This document shows, piece by piece, positions 31,149-43,091 of a stretch of DNA of 64,000 nt (its first letter is position 1; each line of letters begins with the position of its first letter). Position numbers and translations under genes: made by a program. A model generated the notes under the pieces. It saw only the letters and a program-made list of their open reading frames with translations. It did no database searches and was not told the origin of the DNA. This stretch comes from Isoetes taiwanensis (lineage: Eukaryota; Streptophyta; Lycopodiopsida; Isoetales; Isoetaceae), in NCBI GenBank assembly GCA_021234155.1, contig JAJEKV010000138.1:248001-312000 (forward strand), read 5' to 3'.

Positions 31149-32860
31149 TCCATGGCGATCTACACGAAGGTGCTCCTGCTCTTGGTCCTGCTATAATTTT
31201 TCTCTGTGAAAAAGACCATTGGTTTCGGGCTTACTCCAAATCCTAATGCTGCTTCAGTTGTTATCAGTCATGTCAGGTTAGAGCTCTGCGTTATGGCTAT
31301 GGCCGTCACTTCTTATGGCGAAAACAGGTGGACGTTTTGTAGTCTTCAAAGGAACAATCCTCTTCAACAGCGATGTGAGCTCCTTCATTATTGTATATTT
31401 TCTTTTCCGGGCTTGGATCGCTTGCTCCACAGTCCAAACATCAAATCCTTCAGCAGTAAATGGTGAGCTATATGAGACACAGAGTTCGTTGTGTGCTTAA
31501 GGTAATCTTGCCAGATGGTCATGGTGAGACAGATGGTCATGCTGCTAAGTTTCTAGGCTATTCTTCTTAAACCCATATGGCTTGCCATCAATACTGTATC
31601 AATCCTGTTCTTATATGCAACTGTATGTGCTGCATATTTGTTGAGATCAAGTCAAACGTTCAGGTAGCCTCCAGTATTACATTGCATATAATGTGGTATT
31701 GTTTGTTTTAGGATAAAATACATTTGCTACAGGCCGTTGTAATCTAAGAGCTTTCTTGATTGTTGTAAATGCAGGGATATGGAATTGACAGCAGTGAAAT
31801 CACAATGTATTCTATCTCAATATTGATTGTGACAGATCCAGGAATATGGCAGAAAAATATCTTATGAGTCATGCAACCTGGTAAATTCTTGAGAAGTAGC
31901 TCTTATAGCATTCATTTTAGTAATGCGAATATCGCTATATGGATTTTGCAGGAGTGTTGGAGGGTGAGCCTTTGTTTGAGCATCAGATGTTCTCATTTAC
32001 CACATCCAAGAATTGCCAATAGGGCATGGGCACAACCGACAGGCAATGTTAAGCAGGCTCAAGGACCATTCATACAATATGTGGAAGTCGCATGCGTTTT
32101 AGATGGCAATCATACTACGAAGCAGATCATTGTACCAATTCGGGAGACAACTTGGTAAGTGTGCATTGTTTCAAATTTCTATCTCTTTTCCTCCTTTAGA
32201 TGCTTCAGATGCAGGGTTTATGCTTATTCATATAATCAGCTTTGTCGAATGGCAAATGGAGAACATTAAGATATATTTCTGAGAATTTTGTAGCAGAATG
32301 AGACGTTTTGCACATGGTCTTACGACTGGGATGAATGAGCTACTCTGTGAAATGCATGGATAATGTAGTTCAACTAAGGCAACTTTTTAAATTTGACATG
32401 CCTTAACTTATAAAATATAGCTTGGTGATGAGTTCTATTGTATCTTGAGAGCTGAAATGAGTGTTGTTTGCTATGCCAGTCAAACTGTTGAAGCCATTTG
32501 CTGTAGAAGATGTTAAACTTTGAAAAATTATCAGTATTTGTGTATGGGATTCAAATCTTAAAAGCTCAATGGTTTATAGTTTCTTACATTTCTCTGTAAA
32601 AGGGCAATGAAAATAGAAAACTCTATGGTGGTCTGATTCTACGAATATTTCTTCCTGTTCCAACTTCCAGTTGTTTGATTAATCATGACTCCTCTGCAGT
32701 TAAAGCAGAGCTCTAACTAAAATTGCATGTTTATATGATTTTCAGCAGTAACTACTTCCATTGTGGATGGACAATTGACCAGCATGATCTACAGGTAGAA
32801 GATCCTCTCAATTCAAATATTGTGATGCACGTTTTGGCAAAGGTAATAAGTTTTGCAAGG
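31149..32860 (+). pseudogene. Split host-gene fragment captured by the Helitron (unrecognised)
   Basis: Exon-like blocks with splice-like borders: YGIDSSEITMYSISILIVTD near 31776-31850, QPTGNVKQAQGPFIQYVEVA extending to IIVPIRETTW|GTAAGT (ending about 32154), and AG|SNYFHCGWTIDQHDLQVEDP...VMHVLAKV near 32750-32845. An earlier open stretch (MSMAIYTKVLLLLVLL, 31148) may be unrelated. I do not recognise the source gene. Gene-fragment capture with introns is usual for plant Helitrons. Confidence 0.4.
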
Positions 32861-33620
32861 CATTCAAATTATCAGGCTTAACCTTAGGGATTGATTTATG
32901 CTATCCTTATAGCAAATTTATTATTGCCCTGCAATTCAAAGCTGGCAAGCACAAGTACATATGCAGGTTAGTGTTTTGTAACAGTTGGTTGTTGTTTTGG
33001 AGAACAACCAACTCCAAGACCAGCCAAGATTGTCGTGAACATGAACCATGAACCGGGAGAAAAACCCTACATAGATGCTCCAAAACCACTCCTTTAAAAG
33101 AGAAGTTTTCTGCTACTTTTCCTCTGCCTGATCTCATCATATAGATTTGCGTCAAGGAAGAAACACGTGATATAAAAAGTAGCAAAGAAAAACCTCACTT
33201 GAACTGTTGTTGGCGACTTCTACTGCATTTTTTCTGGCTTGAATAAGGACAAAATGAAACGCCTCTGTCTGAGATGGCCTTATTTTCGTCAAATGCTGCC
33301 AAAAGCAGTGCCATAATATGCCATTCCTTGAAGATTGCATGCCATCCCTTGACAATTGTAAGGGACGGGATGACTCCAGCAGATGGAAACGCCTTTGCAC
33401 CTCAACATCATCCACTAAAGTAAATACTAAATAGATAAGATAAATATTTTAACGTCGCACGAAGTTCCTTTACAATTTTAACTACAAATTTCCTTTACAA
33501 ATTTCTCACACTTCTAGGCTGTGGTATAAATTGTTTACAAACAACTAACACAAACAACTAATAGATTTTTAACATTGCCTGCCTATTATTCCCTAGAAAA
33601 TCTAAATGGTTAATGTATAT

Positions 33621-33844
33621 GTCTTTTTATTTCAAGTCATTTTTTCGTTATCCTTATGTTATGTGAGATTTTCTAGGGAATAACATGGTTATTCCCTAGA
33701 AAATCTCACATAACATAAGGATAACGATACATGTTTATTCCCTAGAAAATCTCACATAACATAAGGATAACGATACATGTTATTCCCTAGAAAATCTCAC
33801 ATAACATAAGAGGATAACGAAAAAAATGCTTGAAATAAAAAGAC
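33621..33844. repeat. Foldback with two internal tandem units, inside the Helitron
   Basis: The 5' arm GTCTTTTTATTTCAAGTCAT...AGATTTTCTAGGGAATAAC is inverted at the 3' end (GTTATTCCCTAGAAAATCT...TGAAATAAAAAGAC), about 65 bp per arm. Between the arms are two direct copies of an approximately 49-bp unit made of the same sequence (TTATTCCCTAGAAAATCTC...AGGATAACGATACATG). Confidence 0.85.
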
Positions 33845-34345
33845 ATAAGATAATGGAAAAACGACTTGAAATAAAAATAAATACTTAGTGGTCAATATAC
33901 GTGATTAATTCCTCTAGCTTGAACATTGATATCTACAGCCCTTCATTAGTGCTTAAAGGCATTGACATATGTACCTACATAAATTAAGAGTCAATATTGG
34001 CAGACAACCTACGTATACCCCATCTAGAGACTTAAGGGTCAATATTGGCACACAACCTGCATATACCACATCTAGAGACTAACATTCTTATTGTCTTGAA
34101 CACATACAATTGCTATCCTCTAGACTAACATTCTTACTGTCTTGAACACATGCAACTGAATACCGTACATCATCATGCCACATCTTCCATCTTCGACGTT
34201 CTTGGAATGACCAAATTTGAAAAAAGGAACCAAAACATTTATAGGAACTTATGCCCAGCAACGCTGGGCACCCTTACTAGTAAGATAAGATGGTTGAAGC
34301 TAACTAAAAGTGACATATGAGAAAAGAAAGCATTAAGTCAAGAAA

Positions 34346-34385
34346 GAGCATATAAGGTACCATGCGAGCATATAAGGTACCATGC
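34346..34385 (+). promoter_or_regulatory. Tandem 20-bp repeat upstream of secreted-protein gene copy 1
   Basis: GAGCATATAAGGTACCATGC occurs twice in a row, about 205-245 bases before the start codon. It is kept in all four copies of this promoter (also near 37303, 39907 and 42850). It may be a doubled transcription-factor site. Confidence 0.45.
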
Positions 34386-34533
34386 GTTGGAATACCGAAA
34401 AGGATGGTACTCCTAATTTTATTCAAGAGTCTATATAACCACCAGAGTTGTGAGACTTTATAGTCCCAAACCTTGACCCTTGCACTCTACTATATAATTC
34501 ATGTGCAGTCGTATACCATTCGTGTATAAGGGC

Positions 34534-34540
34534 TATAAAA
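34534..34540 (+). promoter_or_regulatory. TATA box of secreted-protein gene copy 1
   Basis: TATAAAA lies 50 bases before the start codon at 34590, a normal spacing for a short plant 5' UTR. Copy 2 has the same at 40094-40100. In copy 3 and the stub it has become CTATAGAA. Confidence 0.55.
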
Positions 34541-34589
34541 GCACACATATATAACCTAGCTACAATAGTTACCAATAATAGTGTACAAG

Positions 34590-35364
34590 ATGCAGTTGTT
34601 TAAGATCATTGGCATAATTGGTTTTTGCATAGTTGTTGCATTGGTGAGTGAGAAATCTCTCCTCCTCCTCTTTTTCTTTTTCTAGTAAGGAGTTTCTTTA
34701 AGAAAAAGCAATGATTTCTATGTAGGTATCGGGGATACACGGAAGAGGGAGTAAGTATACAATATATATTCATATTTCTCTAGCTAGCATTTATCTATAT
34801 TTGAGTATATTTAAGTGTATTCAATAGCATGCAATATAATTAACATATCTACATATCTCTGTATTTACTTGCTTAATATTTATAATTTGATGCTGCTTTG
34901 GTGATGTATTTTAGTTGCTGAGTTAGGAAATGCCAAACAACGCAAAGCCTTCAGTGCCATAGTAGAAAAATGGACAGATGATTCATTGCAGAAAGGGCTA
35001 GGGCAGGTAGAATTTTTGGAACTTTGCATATTCTATGAAATCTAACCAGTAGTTTCTAAATGCCACAATTTTGCAGACAACATTAATAAAGCTTCAAGCA
35101 AAAGATAGCCCCGATGGAAAGGATTGGAGAATTGATCAGCAAGAGAATGGTGCATTTTGTCGAAATGTGAATGGCATTAACCATTACTATTACAACTTGG
35201 CTGTGCAATCCCAATCATTTGTCTTTGCAGGAGTTTTGCTTCCAGTCGAAGTGAAAGTTGGTAGGCAAATAATTCAACAAAGCTTTTCTCAGAGCCAGCA
35301 GCTCCTTGAGACAGTAAAGATCGCAGCTCCAACAACGGATAATTGCAAGCCCAAAAATAAGTAA
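34590..35364 (+). CDS. Unknown small secreted protein, copy 1 (four exons)
   Basis: Exons 34590-34643, 34726-34750, 34915-35006 and 35077-35364 join in frame with GT...AG borders to give 152 residues. The second exon is a 25-base microexon. The N-terminus MQLFKIIGIIGFCIVVAL is a clear signal-peptide-like hydrophobic stretch, followed by a mature domain with AFSAIVEKWTDDSLQKGLGQ, DGKDWRIDQQENGAFCRN, NHYYYNLAVQSQSFVFAG and VEVKVGRQIIQQSFSQSQQL. There are two cysteines outside the signal, one in FCRNV and one in DNCK. I do not recognise the family. Copy 2 encodes an identical protein. Location next to LINE B copies and inside a recent tandem duplication suggests a small multicopy family. Introns were predicted by eye. 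Confidence 0.72.
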
Positions 35365-36715
35365 AGCATATGAAGCTAATAGCCTCTCTTTTTTACTCCT
35401 GATAATGTGTTACCACTTCATATTACAAGACCCCCCTCCCCCCCTTTTTTGGGCCAAAATATGGAAATCCAATAATTTATGGCTATTGGCTTTATGTGGT
35501 TGTTTATCTTTGTTTTTTCTAGTTTTGGCCAAAGTCCAGAAAGTCAATAACCCGAGGTCGTTGGTTAATGTCATATAAATCATAGTTTTGTGGCCATTGG
35601 TTAATGACATATAAATAATAGTTCAGTAGCCTCTCTTTTCTACTCTTAATAACGTGTTACCACTTTAAATTACGAGACCCCCTTTTTTTTTTCTTTTTTC
35701 ATAGGCAAAATTGAGAAAGCCACTGGCTGTTTGTTTTATGATGTTCTTCATGTGAGATCTTGCTTTTTCTAGTTTTGGCCTTAAGATTCTTACTAGAGAC
35801 TAAAAAGAGTGCATTATTTCTTAAGCTTAATATTAATTGAGAAATTACATAAGTTCAACAGTAGCCTGTGATGGCTACCTTTTTAGGTCCTTTTTTTATG
35901 AGGTACTTTTATAAAGCAGACGATGTTGCATGCAGTGTTCACTAACACTAAAATTGATGCCTCCCATAAAAATCTTTGATTTTTATCGCAAATGGTGGCA
36001 CCCTTAATTTGGCTACTTACTAGACTTGTGGACGTCATTTCCAATGGTGAAGATTGTAGATATTAAACTTTCTAGATGCATATGAAACATCTTGAGGGCA
36101 TGGTGCCCTAGAAGATTCAAGACATAATAACATTTGAGAGTTAATCGTGGTAATATGAGCACATAAATATAATTTATGCTTTTTAGCAGGCTTGCCTAAC
36201 CTCCCTTACAACAATTCCTGGATTTTACGCCTCTTCACATGTCAGCACACATCAGCTTAATTAATTTTCCGCAGTTAAATGATCTAATTTCCAATCGTAT
36301 GGTCATGAAAATTTCAAAAACCAACCCTGAGTATGCCGAAGCTTTGATTCGCGCTCCATATTCTCTTGAAATTACGTACTTGTTTGAGTTCATGTTTCTT
36401 TCTAGAGACACTAAAATCTGCGGCTTCTTCAAACCTATAGGAAAAGCGTACTAGTTGAAGCCAAGGCAGGATAATGACAATGAAACTTATAACTAGTTTT
36501 TTTCTAGAGCCTGTGATGTGTCCACTAGGTCTTCTGAACCATCTCCACCTGCTGGCTACACTCTGGATCATAGCCGCTGCTATGGCTTCAACAATAGTCA
36601 AGTACCTAGTTCATCAGGTTGTGATACCTAATTCATCAGGTTGTGATACAAATTCCAGACTAATGTCATGCCACTGGAAAAAAAACTGGATCCAGGATTC
36701 ATGCATGTATTTTTA
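35365..36715. other. Downstream region of gene copy 1 (repeated at 40928-42277)
   Basis: It begins with the 3' UTR, then C- and T-runs near 35430 and 35685. Near 36500-36650 there is a protein-like plus-strand reading (PAGYTLDHSRCYGFNNSQ) with a 20-base direct repeat (TTCATCAGGTTGTGATAC) at its end, which I cannot name. Differences from unit 2 fall mostly on CAG or CTG. Confidence 0.5.
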
Positions 36716-36815
36716 ACCCGGACAGTAATAAGTTTGCTGTGCTCCTTCTGGGTCCCATAGGCCGATTGGTCTAAGTGGACGATAAAAATCATTCTATTCT
36801 ATTCCATTCTATCCT
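36716..36815 (+). mobile_element. LINE B 3'-end fragment (about 100 bp)
   Basis: AACCCGGACAGTAATAAG, then GGGTCCCATAGGCCGATTGG, GTGGACGATAAAA and an ATTCT tail, the terminal part of the LINE B 3' UTR only. It is repeated at 42278-42376. Confidence 0.8.
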
Positions 36816-37532
36816 TAACCATTAACCATGATATATGAATCCCCATGATAGATTTAGCGTTTCTCAACAATTCCAACATCGGCCTTTGTACAACTTGATA
36901 TTGTCTCAATTATTTTCACTATGATTGTGCTCGTATAAGATGATCACTATCCTTTATATGCATAAATGTTGAATACCCAAGTCTCGATAAAACAATATAT
37001 GATGACCTATAATATTATGATTCCAAGCAACATGTTTATTTCCATCTCGGTGATGATGATGTTGTTCCCTTCTACCTGTTATTATGGTCCACATGCATGA
37101 TGATGCTTTATTCCACCCACTGGATGTTGTTATTATTAGTTCTCTACCCTTTGGCTAGTTTTGTGTTCTTTGAGAGTCCCTTACGAGAATGTTCTAAAGA
37201 ATCATCCTACAAAGCTTATATAAGATAAGATAAGATGTTTGAAGCTAACTAAAAGTGACATATGAGAAAAGAAAGCATTAAGTCAAGAAAGAGCATATAA
37301 GGTACCATGCGAGCATATAAGGTACCATGCGTTGGAATACCGAAAAGGATGGTACTCCTAATTTTATTCAAGAGTCTATATAACCACTAGAGTTGTGAGA
37401 CTTTATAGTCCCAAACCTTGATCCTTGCACTCTACTATATAATTCATGCCGCCGTATAACATTCGTGTATAAGGGCTATAGAAGCACACATATATAACCT
37501 AGCTACAATAATTACCAATAATAGTCTACAAG
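36816..37532. other. Flank and promoter of the truncated gene copy
   Basis: The flank matches 42377-43091 and, further back, 30501-30908 plus 34281-34589. In the stretch 36890-37060 nearly all differences from 42460-42620 fall on CAG or CTG triplets. Confidence 0.55.
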
Positions 37533-37610
37533 ATGCAGTTGTTTAAGATCATTGGCATAATTGGTTTTTGCATAGTTGTTGCACTGATGAGTGACAAATC
37601 TCCTCTTCCT
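37533..37610 (+). pseudogene. Secreted-protein gene stub (exon 1 only)
   Basis: Exon 1 (37533-37586) encodes the same signal peptide, but the splice donor is ATGAGT in place of GTGAGT, as in copy 3. The copy ends at the tandem-duplication junction at 37610, 24 bases into the first intron. It is the truncated counterpart of copy 3. Confidence 0.88.
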
Positions 37611-37706
37611 GAATATACTGAAATTGTAGTATATTCAAAAATTGAAGATAAAATCTAGATATTCACATGCAAAATTTATAGTATTTTTAAAATACTCAGT
37701 TATGCG

Positions 37707-39432
37707 CAAAAGTGTGAGGAGTGCCGAGAGTCTATATTGTTGCTTCGTGAATTTTGCGAATGCGTTTGACATTGTGCCTCGGGAAAAACTATGAGCAAGA
37801 TTGCGATAGCTGGGGGTTCCTGTAGATTTGCAGAATGCAGTGTACAGGCTATATGAAAGATGCTCGGGTCGGTTGCAGCCGACAAGCCAACCATTTGATA
37901 TTAGTATTGGGGTTCGTCAGGGATGCCCTCTCTCCCCAACATTGTTTGGGCTTTACATTGATCAATTAGAGAGCTAGCTTGCTGATAATGGGGGCGATGG
38001 AGCTCACCTTCTGCACCAGATCATCAGGCAGTTAATATATGCTGATCATGTGGACCTCCTAGCTTACATACCAGCAGACATGCAACGACATCTCGATACC
38101 CTGGACACATTCTGCCAAGGGACTGATATACGCGTCAACCTGGCCAAGACTAAGGTGGTTCTCATATCATCCTCACGTCAGCGAGGATCCCCTCCTTCAG
38201 TTATCGAGGGCAGAATGTGGAAGTGGCATCCACATACAAATATTTGGGAGTGGAGTTCCCTTCTACTATGCACTGGGACACATCCATATGGCTACGAGTG
38301 ACGGCGGGCTGGAAGGCACTATATGCAATGCAAAACAATAGTCCTAGAGCAGAGTTGTATGATTGGGCCCATCAGTCACACCTGTTCAAGGTCTTAGTAG
38401 ACCCTGTCCTTTTATACGGGGTTGAAGTATAGGGCCCAGTAGTATCCTTCGCTACTTGGAATGACTTGGAGCAGGTGCATAAAGCCTTCTTGGAATGAGC
38501 ACTAGGGGTGAAGTCCACAGTCCCATATCAAATTCTACTGCAGGAGACAGGGTTCTTGCCTCTTCAGAGGGCAGCCCTTGATCGCCATATTGTTTATTTT
38601 CAGAAGGTGGTCAATATGGACGATGCTCGTCTCCCTAACCTAGCTTATATCATGGCGCAGCGCTTCAAGGCCTGCTGGAGGGAAAAGAGAGCGCAATGGT
38701 TGGCTAGATGGAATGTGCAGGAGCACAGGTGCATACATGTGCAAACAGAGGCAGATTGCCATAGCTTGAGGCAATATCTTGACGCTTACTTCCTCAGCAA
38801 GCTTTGGGATGCCAGTGCCCTTGAACAGGTCAAGACAACACACTACCAGCGCCACATAATCCCACATTGGAACGAGGCCCGCAATGTTATCTGCGTACCC
38901 ACTTGCCTATGAAAAGGCGAGACTCATTGCCTCCATTCGCACAGGGGCACACCATCTTGGTGGGGAGGCGGGATGGATGGATTGTGAGCCACGCCGGGGC
39001 GGGTGCTCTCGTCAATGCCGCCAAATGGGAGTCATTGAGGATGAATCTCATACCCTTCAAAGCGCCCGGTATAATCAAATCGAGGCGCTATGTTGAGTTT
39101 GGTGGGGCCGGTCGGTTTGCTACATGTGACATTGAGCACGACTTCCATACGGGTGCTGGGATCATACCTTCAGGATGTTATGGACATGCGAGATCAGCTA
39201 TGTCCTCGGGCACACAGTTGACATGTATATATACATTTATTTCATGATGATGTATACTTGTATAGTTTGACAACATTCTTATTACTGCCACAGTTTTTCC
39301 CTCGAAAACCCTTCGGGGCGGGAGTTTTTCAACCCAGACAGTAATAAGTTTGCTGCGCTCCTTCTGGGTCCCATAGGCCGACTGGTCTCAGTGGACGATA
39401 AAAATCATTCTATTCTATTCCATTCTATTCTT
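37707..39432 (+). mobile_element. LINE B fragment, unit 2
   Basis: It is nearly identical to 28771-30500 (same YADH box and the same stop after LDIDQLES). A patch at 38959-39120 differs heavily from unit 1, but only around CAG and CTG triplets. In the other direction unit 1 has such a patch at 29604-29630, where unit 2 reads ACTGCAGGAGACAGGG. Confidence 0.87.
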
Positions 39433-39840
39433 TAACCATTAACCATGATATATGAATCCCCATGATAGATTTAGCGTTTCTCAACAATTCCAACATCGGC
39501 CTTTGTACAACTTGATGTTATCTCAGTATTTTCACTATGATTGTGCTCTGTATAAGATGATCACTATCCTTTATATGCATAAATGTTGAATACCCAAGTC
39601 TGATAAAACAATATATGATGACCTATAATATTATGATTCCAGCAACATGTTTATTTCCATCTCAGTGATGATGATGTTGTTCCCTTCTACCTGTTATTAT
39701 GGTCCACGTGCATGATGATGCTTTATTCCACCCACTAAATGTTGTTATTATTAGTTCTCTACCCGTTGGCTCGTTTTGCGTTCTTTGCGAGTCCCTTATG
39801 AGCATGTTCTAAAGAATCATCCTACAAAACTTATATAATA
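39433..39840. other. Flank of unit 2, ending at the Helitron empty site
   Basis: It is AT-rich and non-coding. It runs directly into TAAGATAAGATGGTTGAAGC at 39841 without the Helitron present in unit 1. Confidence 0.6.
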
Positions 39841-40149
39841 TAAGATAAGATGGTTGAAGCTAACTAAAAGTGACATATGAGAAAAGAAAGCATTAAGTCA
39901 AGAAAGAGCATATAAGGTACCATGCGAGCATATAAGGTACCATGCGTTGGAATACCGAAAAGGATGGTACTCCTAATTTTATTCAAGAGTCTATATAACC
40001 ACCAGAGTTGTGAGACTTTATAGTCCCAAACCTTGACCCTTGCACTCTACTATATAATTCATATGCGGTCGTATACCATTCGTGTATAAGGGCTATAAAA
40101 GCACACATATATAACCTAGCTACAATAGTTACCAATAATAGTGTACAAG

Positions 40150-40927
40150 ATGCAGTTGTTTAAGATCATTGGCATAATTGGTTTTTGCATAGTTGTTGCA
40201 TTGGTGAGTGAGAAATCTCTCCTCCTCCTCTTTTTCTTTTTCTAGTAAGGAGTTTCTTTAAGAAAAAGCAATGATTTCTATGTAGGTATCGGGGATACAT
40301 GGAAGAGGGAGTAAGTATACAATATATATTCATATTTCTCTAGCTAGCATTTATCTATATTTGAGTATATTTAAGTGTATTCAATAGCATGCAATATAAT
40401 TAACATATCTACATATCTCTGTATTTACTTGCTTAATAATATTTATAATTTGATGCTGCTTTGGTGATGTATTTTAGTTGCTGAGTTAGGAAATGCCAAA
40501 CAACGCAAAGCCTTCAGTGCCATAGTAGAAAAATGGACAGATGATTCATTGCAGAAAGGGCTAGGGCAGGTAGAATTTTTGGAACTTTGCATATTCTATG
40601 AAATCTAACCAGTAGTTTCTAAATGCCACAATTTTGCAGACAACATTAATAAAGCTTCAAGCAAAAGATAGCCCCGATGGAAAGGATTGGAGAATTGATC
40701 AGCAAGAGAATGGTGCATTTTGTCGAAATGTGAATGGCATTAACCATTACTATTACAACTTGGCTGTGCAATCCCAATCATTTGTCTTTGCAGGAGTTTT
40801 GCTTCCAGTCGAAGTGAAAGTTGGTAGGCAAATAATTCAACAAAGCTTTTCTCAGAGCCAGCAGCTCCTTGAGACAGTAAAGATCGCAGCTCCAACAACG
40901 GATAATTGCAAGCCCAAAAATAAGTAA
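40150..40927 (+). CDS. Unknown small secreted protein, copy 2 (four exons)
   Basis: Exons 40150-40203, 40286-40310, 40478-40569 and 40640-40927 give 152 residues identical to copy 1; the one exon difference I saw is silent (CAC to CAT in the microexon). TATA box at 40094-40100 and the tandem 20-bp repeat upstream are intact, and all three introns have GT...AG. The promoter-proximal region is uninterrupted, whereas copy 1 has a Helitron ending 309 bases before its start. If only one copy is expressed normally, this is the better candidate. Function unknown. Confidence 0.75.
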
Positions 40928-42277
40928 AGCATATGAAGCTAATAGCCTCTCTTTTTTACTCCTGATAATGTGTTACCACTTCATATTACAAGACCCCCCC
41001 TCCCCCCCGTTTTTGGGGCAAAATATGGAAATCCAATAATTTATGGCTATTGGCTTTATGTGGTTGTTTATCTTTGTTTTTTCTAGTTTTGGCCAAAGTC
41101 CAGAAAGTCAATAACCCGAGGTCGTTGGTTAATGTCATATAAATCATAGTTTTGTGGCCATTGGTTAATGACATATAAATAATAGTTCAGTAGCCTCTCT
41201 TTTCTACTCTTAATAACGTGTTACCACTTTAAATTACGAGACCCCCTTTTTTTTCTTTTTTCATAGGCAAAATTGAGAAAGCCACTGGTTGTTTGTTTTA
41301 TGATGTTCTTCATGTGAGATCTTGCTTTTTCTAGTTTTGGCCTTAAGATTCTTACTAGAGACTAAAAAGAGTGCATTATTTCTTAAGCTTAATATTAATT
41401 GAGAAATTACATAAGTTCAACAGTAGCATGTGATGGCTACCTTTTTAGGTCCTTTTTTTATAAGGTACTTTTATAAAGCAGACGATGTTGCATGCAGTGT
41501 TCACTAACACTAAAATTGATGCCTCCCATAAAAATGCTGATTTACTGCAACTGGTGGCACCCTTAATTTGGCTACTTACTAGACTTGTGACGTCATTTCC
41601 AATGGCTGAAGATTGTAGATATTAAACTTTCTAGATACTGCATATGAAACATCTTGAGGGCATGGTGCCCTAGAAGATTCAAGACATAATAACATGCAGA
41701 GTTAATCTGTGGTAATATGAGCACATAAATATAATTTGTGCTTTTTAGCAGGCTTGCCTAACCTCCCTTACAACAATTCCTGGATTTTACGCCTCTTCAC
41801 ATGTCAGCACACATCAGCTTAATTAATTTTCCGCAGTTAAATGATCTAATTTCCAATCGTATGGTCATGAAAATTTCAAAAACCAACCCTGAGTATGCCG
41901 AAGCTTTGATTCGCGCTCCATATTCTCTTGAAATTACGTACTTGTTTGAGTTCATGTTTCTTTCTAGAGACACTAAAATCTGCGGCTTCTTCAGCCTATA
42001 GGAAAAGCGTACTAGTTGAAGCCAAGGCAGGATAATGACAATGAAACTTATAACTAGTTTTTTTCTAGAGCCTGTGATGTGTCCACTAGGTCTTCTGAAC
42101 CATCTCCACCTGCTGGCTACACTCTGGATCATAGCCGCTGCTATGGCTTCAACAATAGTCAAGTACCTAGTTCATCAGGTTGTGATACCTAATTCATCAG
42201 GTTGTGATACAAATTCCAGACTAATGTCATGCCACTGGAAAAAAAACTGGATCCAGGATTCATGCATGTATTTTTAA
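40928..42277. other. Downstream region of gene copy 2
   Basis: It is the counterpart of 35365-36715, with the same features. Around 41530-41710 it keeps CTG and CAG triplets that are altered in unit 1. No supported gene. Confidence 0.5.
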
Positions 42278-42376
42278 CCCGGACAGTAATAAGTTTGCTG
42301 TGCTCCTTCTGGGTCCCATAGGCCGATTGGTCTAAGTGGACGATAAAAATCATTCTATTCTATTCCATTCTATCCT
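42278..42376 (+). mobile_element. LINE B 3'-end fragment (about 100 bp), unit 2
   Basis: Near-identical to 36716-36815; copied by the tandem duplication rather than by a second insertion. Confidence 0.8.
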
Positions 42377-43091
42377 TAACCATTAACCATGATATATGAA
42401 TCCCCATGATAGATTTAGCGTTTCTCAACAATTCCAACATCGGCCTTTGTACAACTTGATATTGTCTCAGTATTTTCACTATGATTGTGCTCTGTATAAG
42501 ATGATCACTATCCTTTATATGCATAAATGTTGAATACCCAAGTCTGATAAAACAATATATGATGACCTATAATATTATGATTCCAGCAACATGTTTATTT
42601 CCATCTCAGTGATGATGATGTTGTTCCCTTCTACCTGTTATTATGGTCCACATGCATGATGATGCTTTATTCCACCCACTGGATGTTGTTATTATTAGTT
42701 CTCTACCCTTTGGCTAGTTTTGTGTTCTTTGAGAGTCCCTTACGAGAATGTTCTAAAGAATCATCCTACAAAGCTTATATAAGATAAGATAAGATGTTTG
42801 AAGCTAACGAAAAGTGACATATGAGAAAAGAAAGCATTAAGTCAAGAAAGAGCATATAAGGTACCATGCGAGCATATAAGGTACCATGCGTTGGAATACC
42901 GAAAAGGATGGTACTCCTAATTTTATTCAAGAGTCTATATAACCACTAGAGTTGTGAGACTTTATAGTCCCAAACCTTGATCCTTGCACTCTACTATATA
43001 ATTCATGCCGCCGTATAACATTCGTGTATAAGGGCTATAGAAGCACACATATATAACCTAGCTACAATAATTACCAATAATAGTGTACAAG
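42377..43091. other. Flank and decayed promoter of gene copy 3
   Basis: The tandem 20-bp repeat is present, but the TATA box has become CTATAGAA. No other feature. Confidence 0.5.

Larger units (their letters stand above)
30909..34280 (+). mobile_element. Helitron (3,372 bp) in unit 1
   Basis: It starts A|TCCTATATTATAATG and ends with the hairpin TGCCCAGCAACGCTGGGCA (34252-34270), six bases and CTAG|T. Unit 2 has the undisturbed site: ...CTTATATAATA|TAAGATAAGATGG at 39840/39841, so both ends and the A-T target are exact. No Rep/helicase is encoded. It carries exon-like pieces of an unrecognised gene (31149-32860) and a foldback (33621-33844). Its age is younger than the tandem duplication, since only one unit has it. 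Confidence 0.95.
28681..37610. repeat. Tandem duplication, first unit (5.56 kb plus a later Helitron)
   Basis: It runs from ACTGAAATTGTAGTATATTC through LINE B, the flank, secreted-protein gene copy 1, its downstream region, a LINE B 3' end, a second flank and a gene 5' stub. The same order follows at 37617-43169, nearly identical. Subtracting the Helitron (3372 bp), the offset is about 5560 bp. The junction at 37610 joins CTCCTCTTCCT of the gene intron to the start of unit 2. Confidence 0.92.

Noticed and set aside
36239-36716. Plus and minus frames of 70-95 codons downstream of gene copy 1, conserved in unit 2
   Set aside because: Conservation is explained by the recent duplication. No domain, no initiation context, and overlapping frames on both strands are open.
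38959-39120. Local hypermutation (RIP-like) of LINE B
   Set aside because: RIP and cytosine deamination give C-to-T changes. Here CAG/CTG become CGG, GG, CG or TTG with indels, which fits consensus error better.
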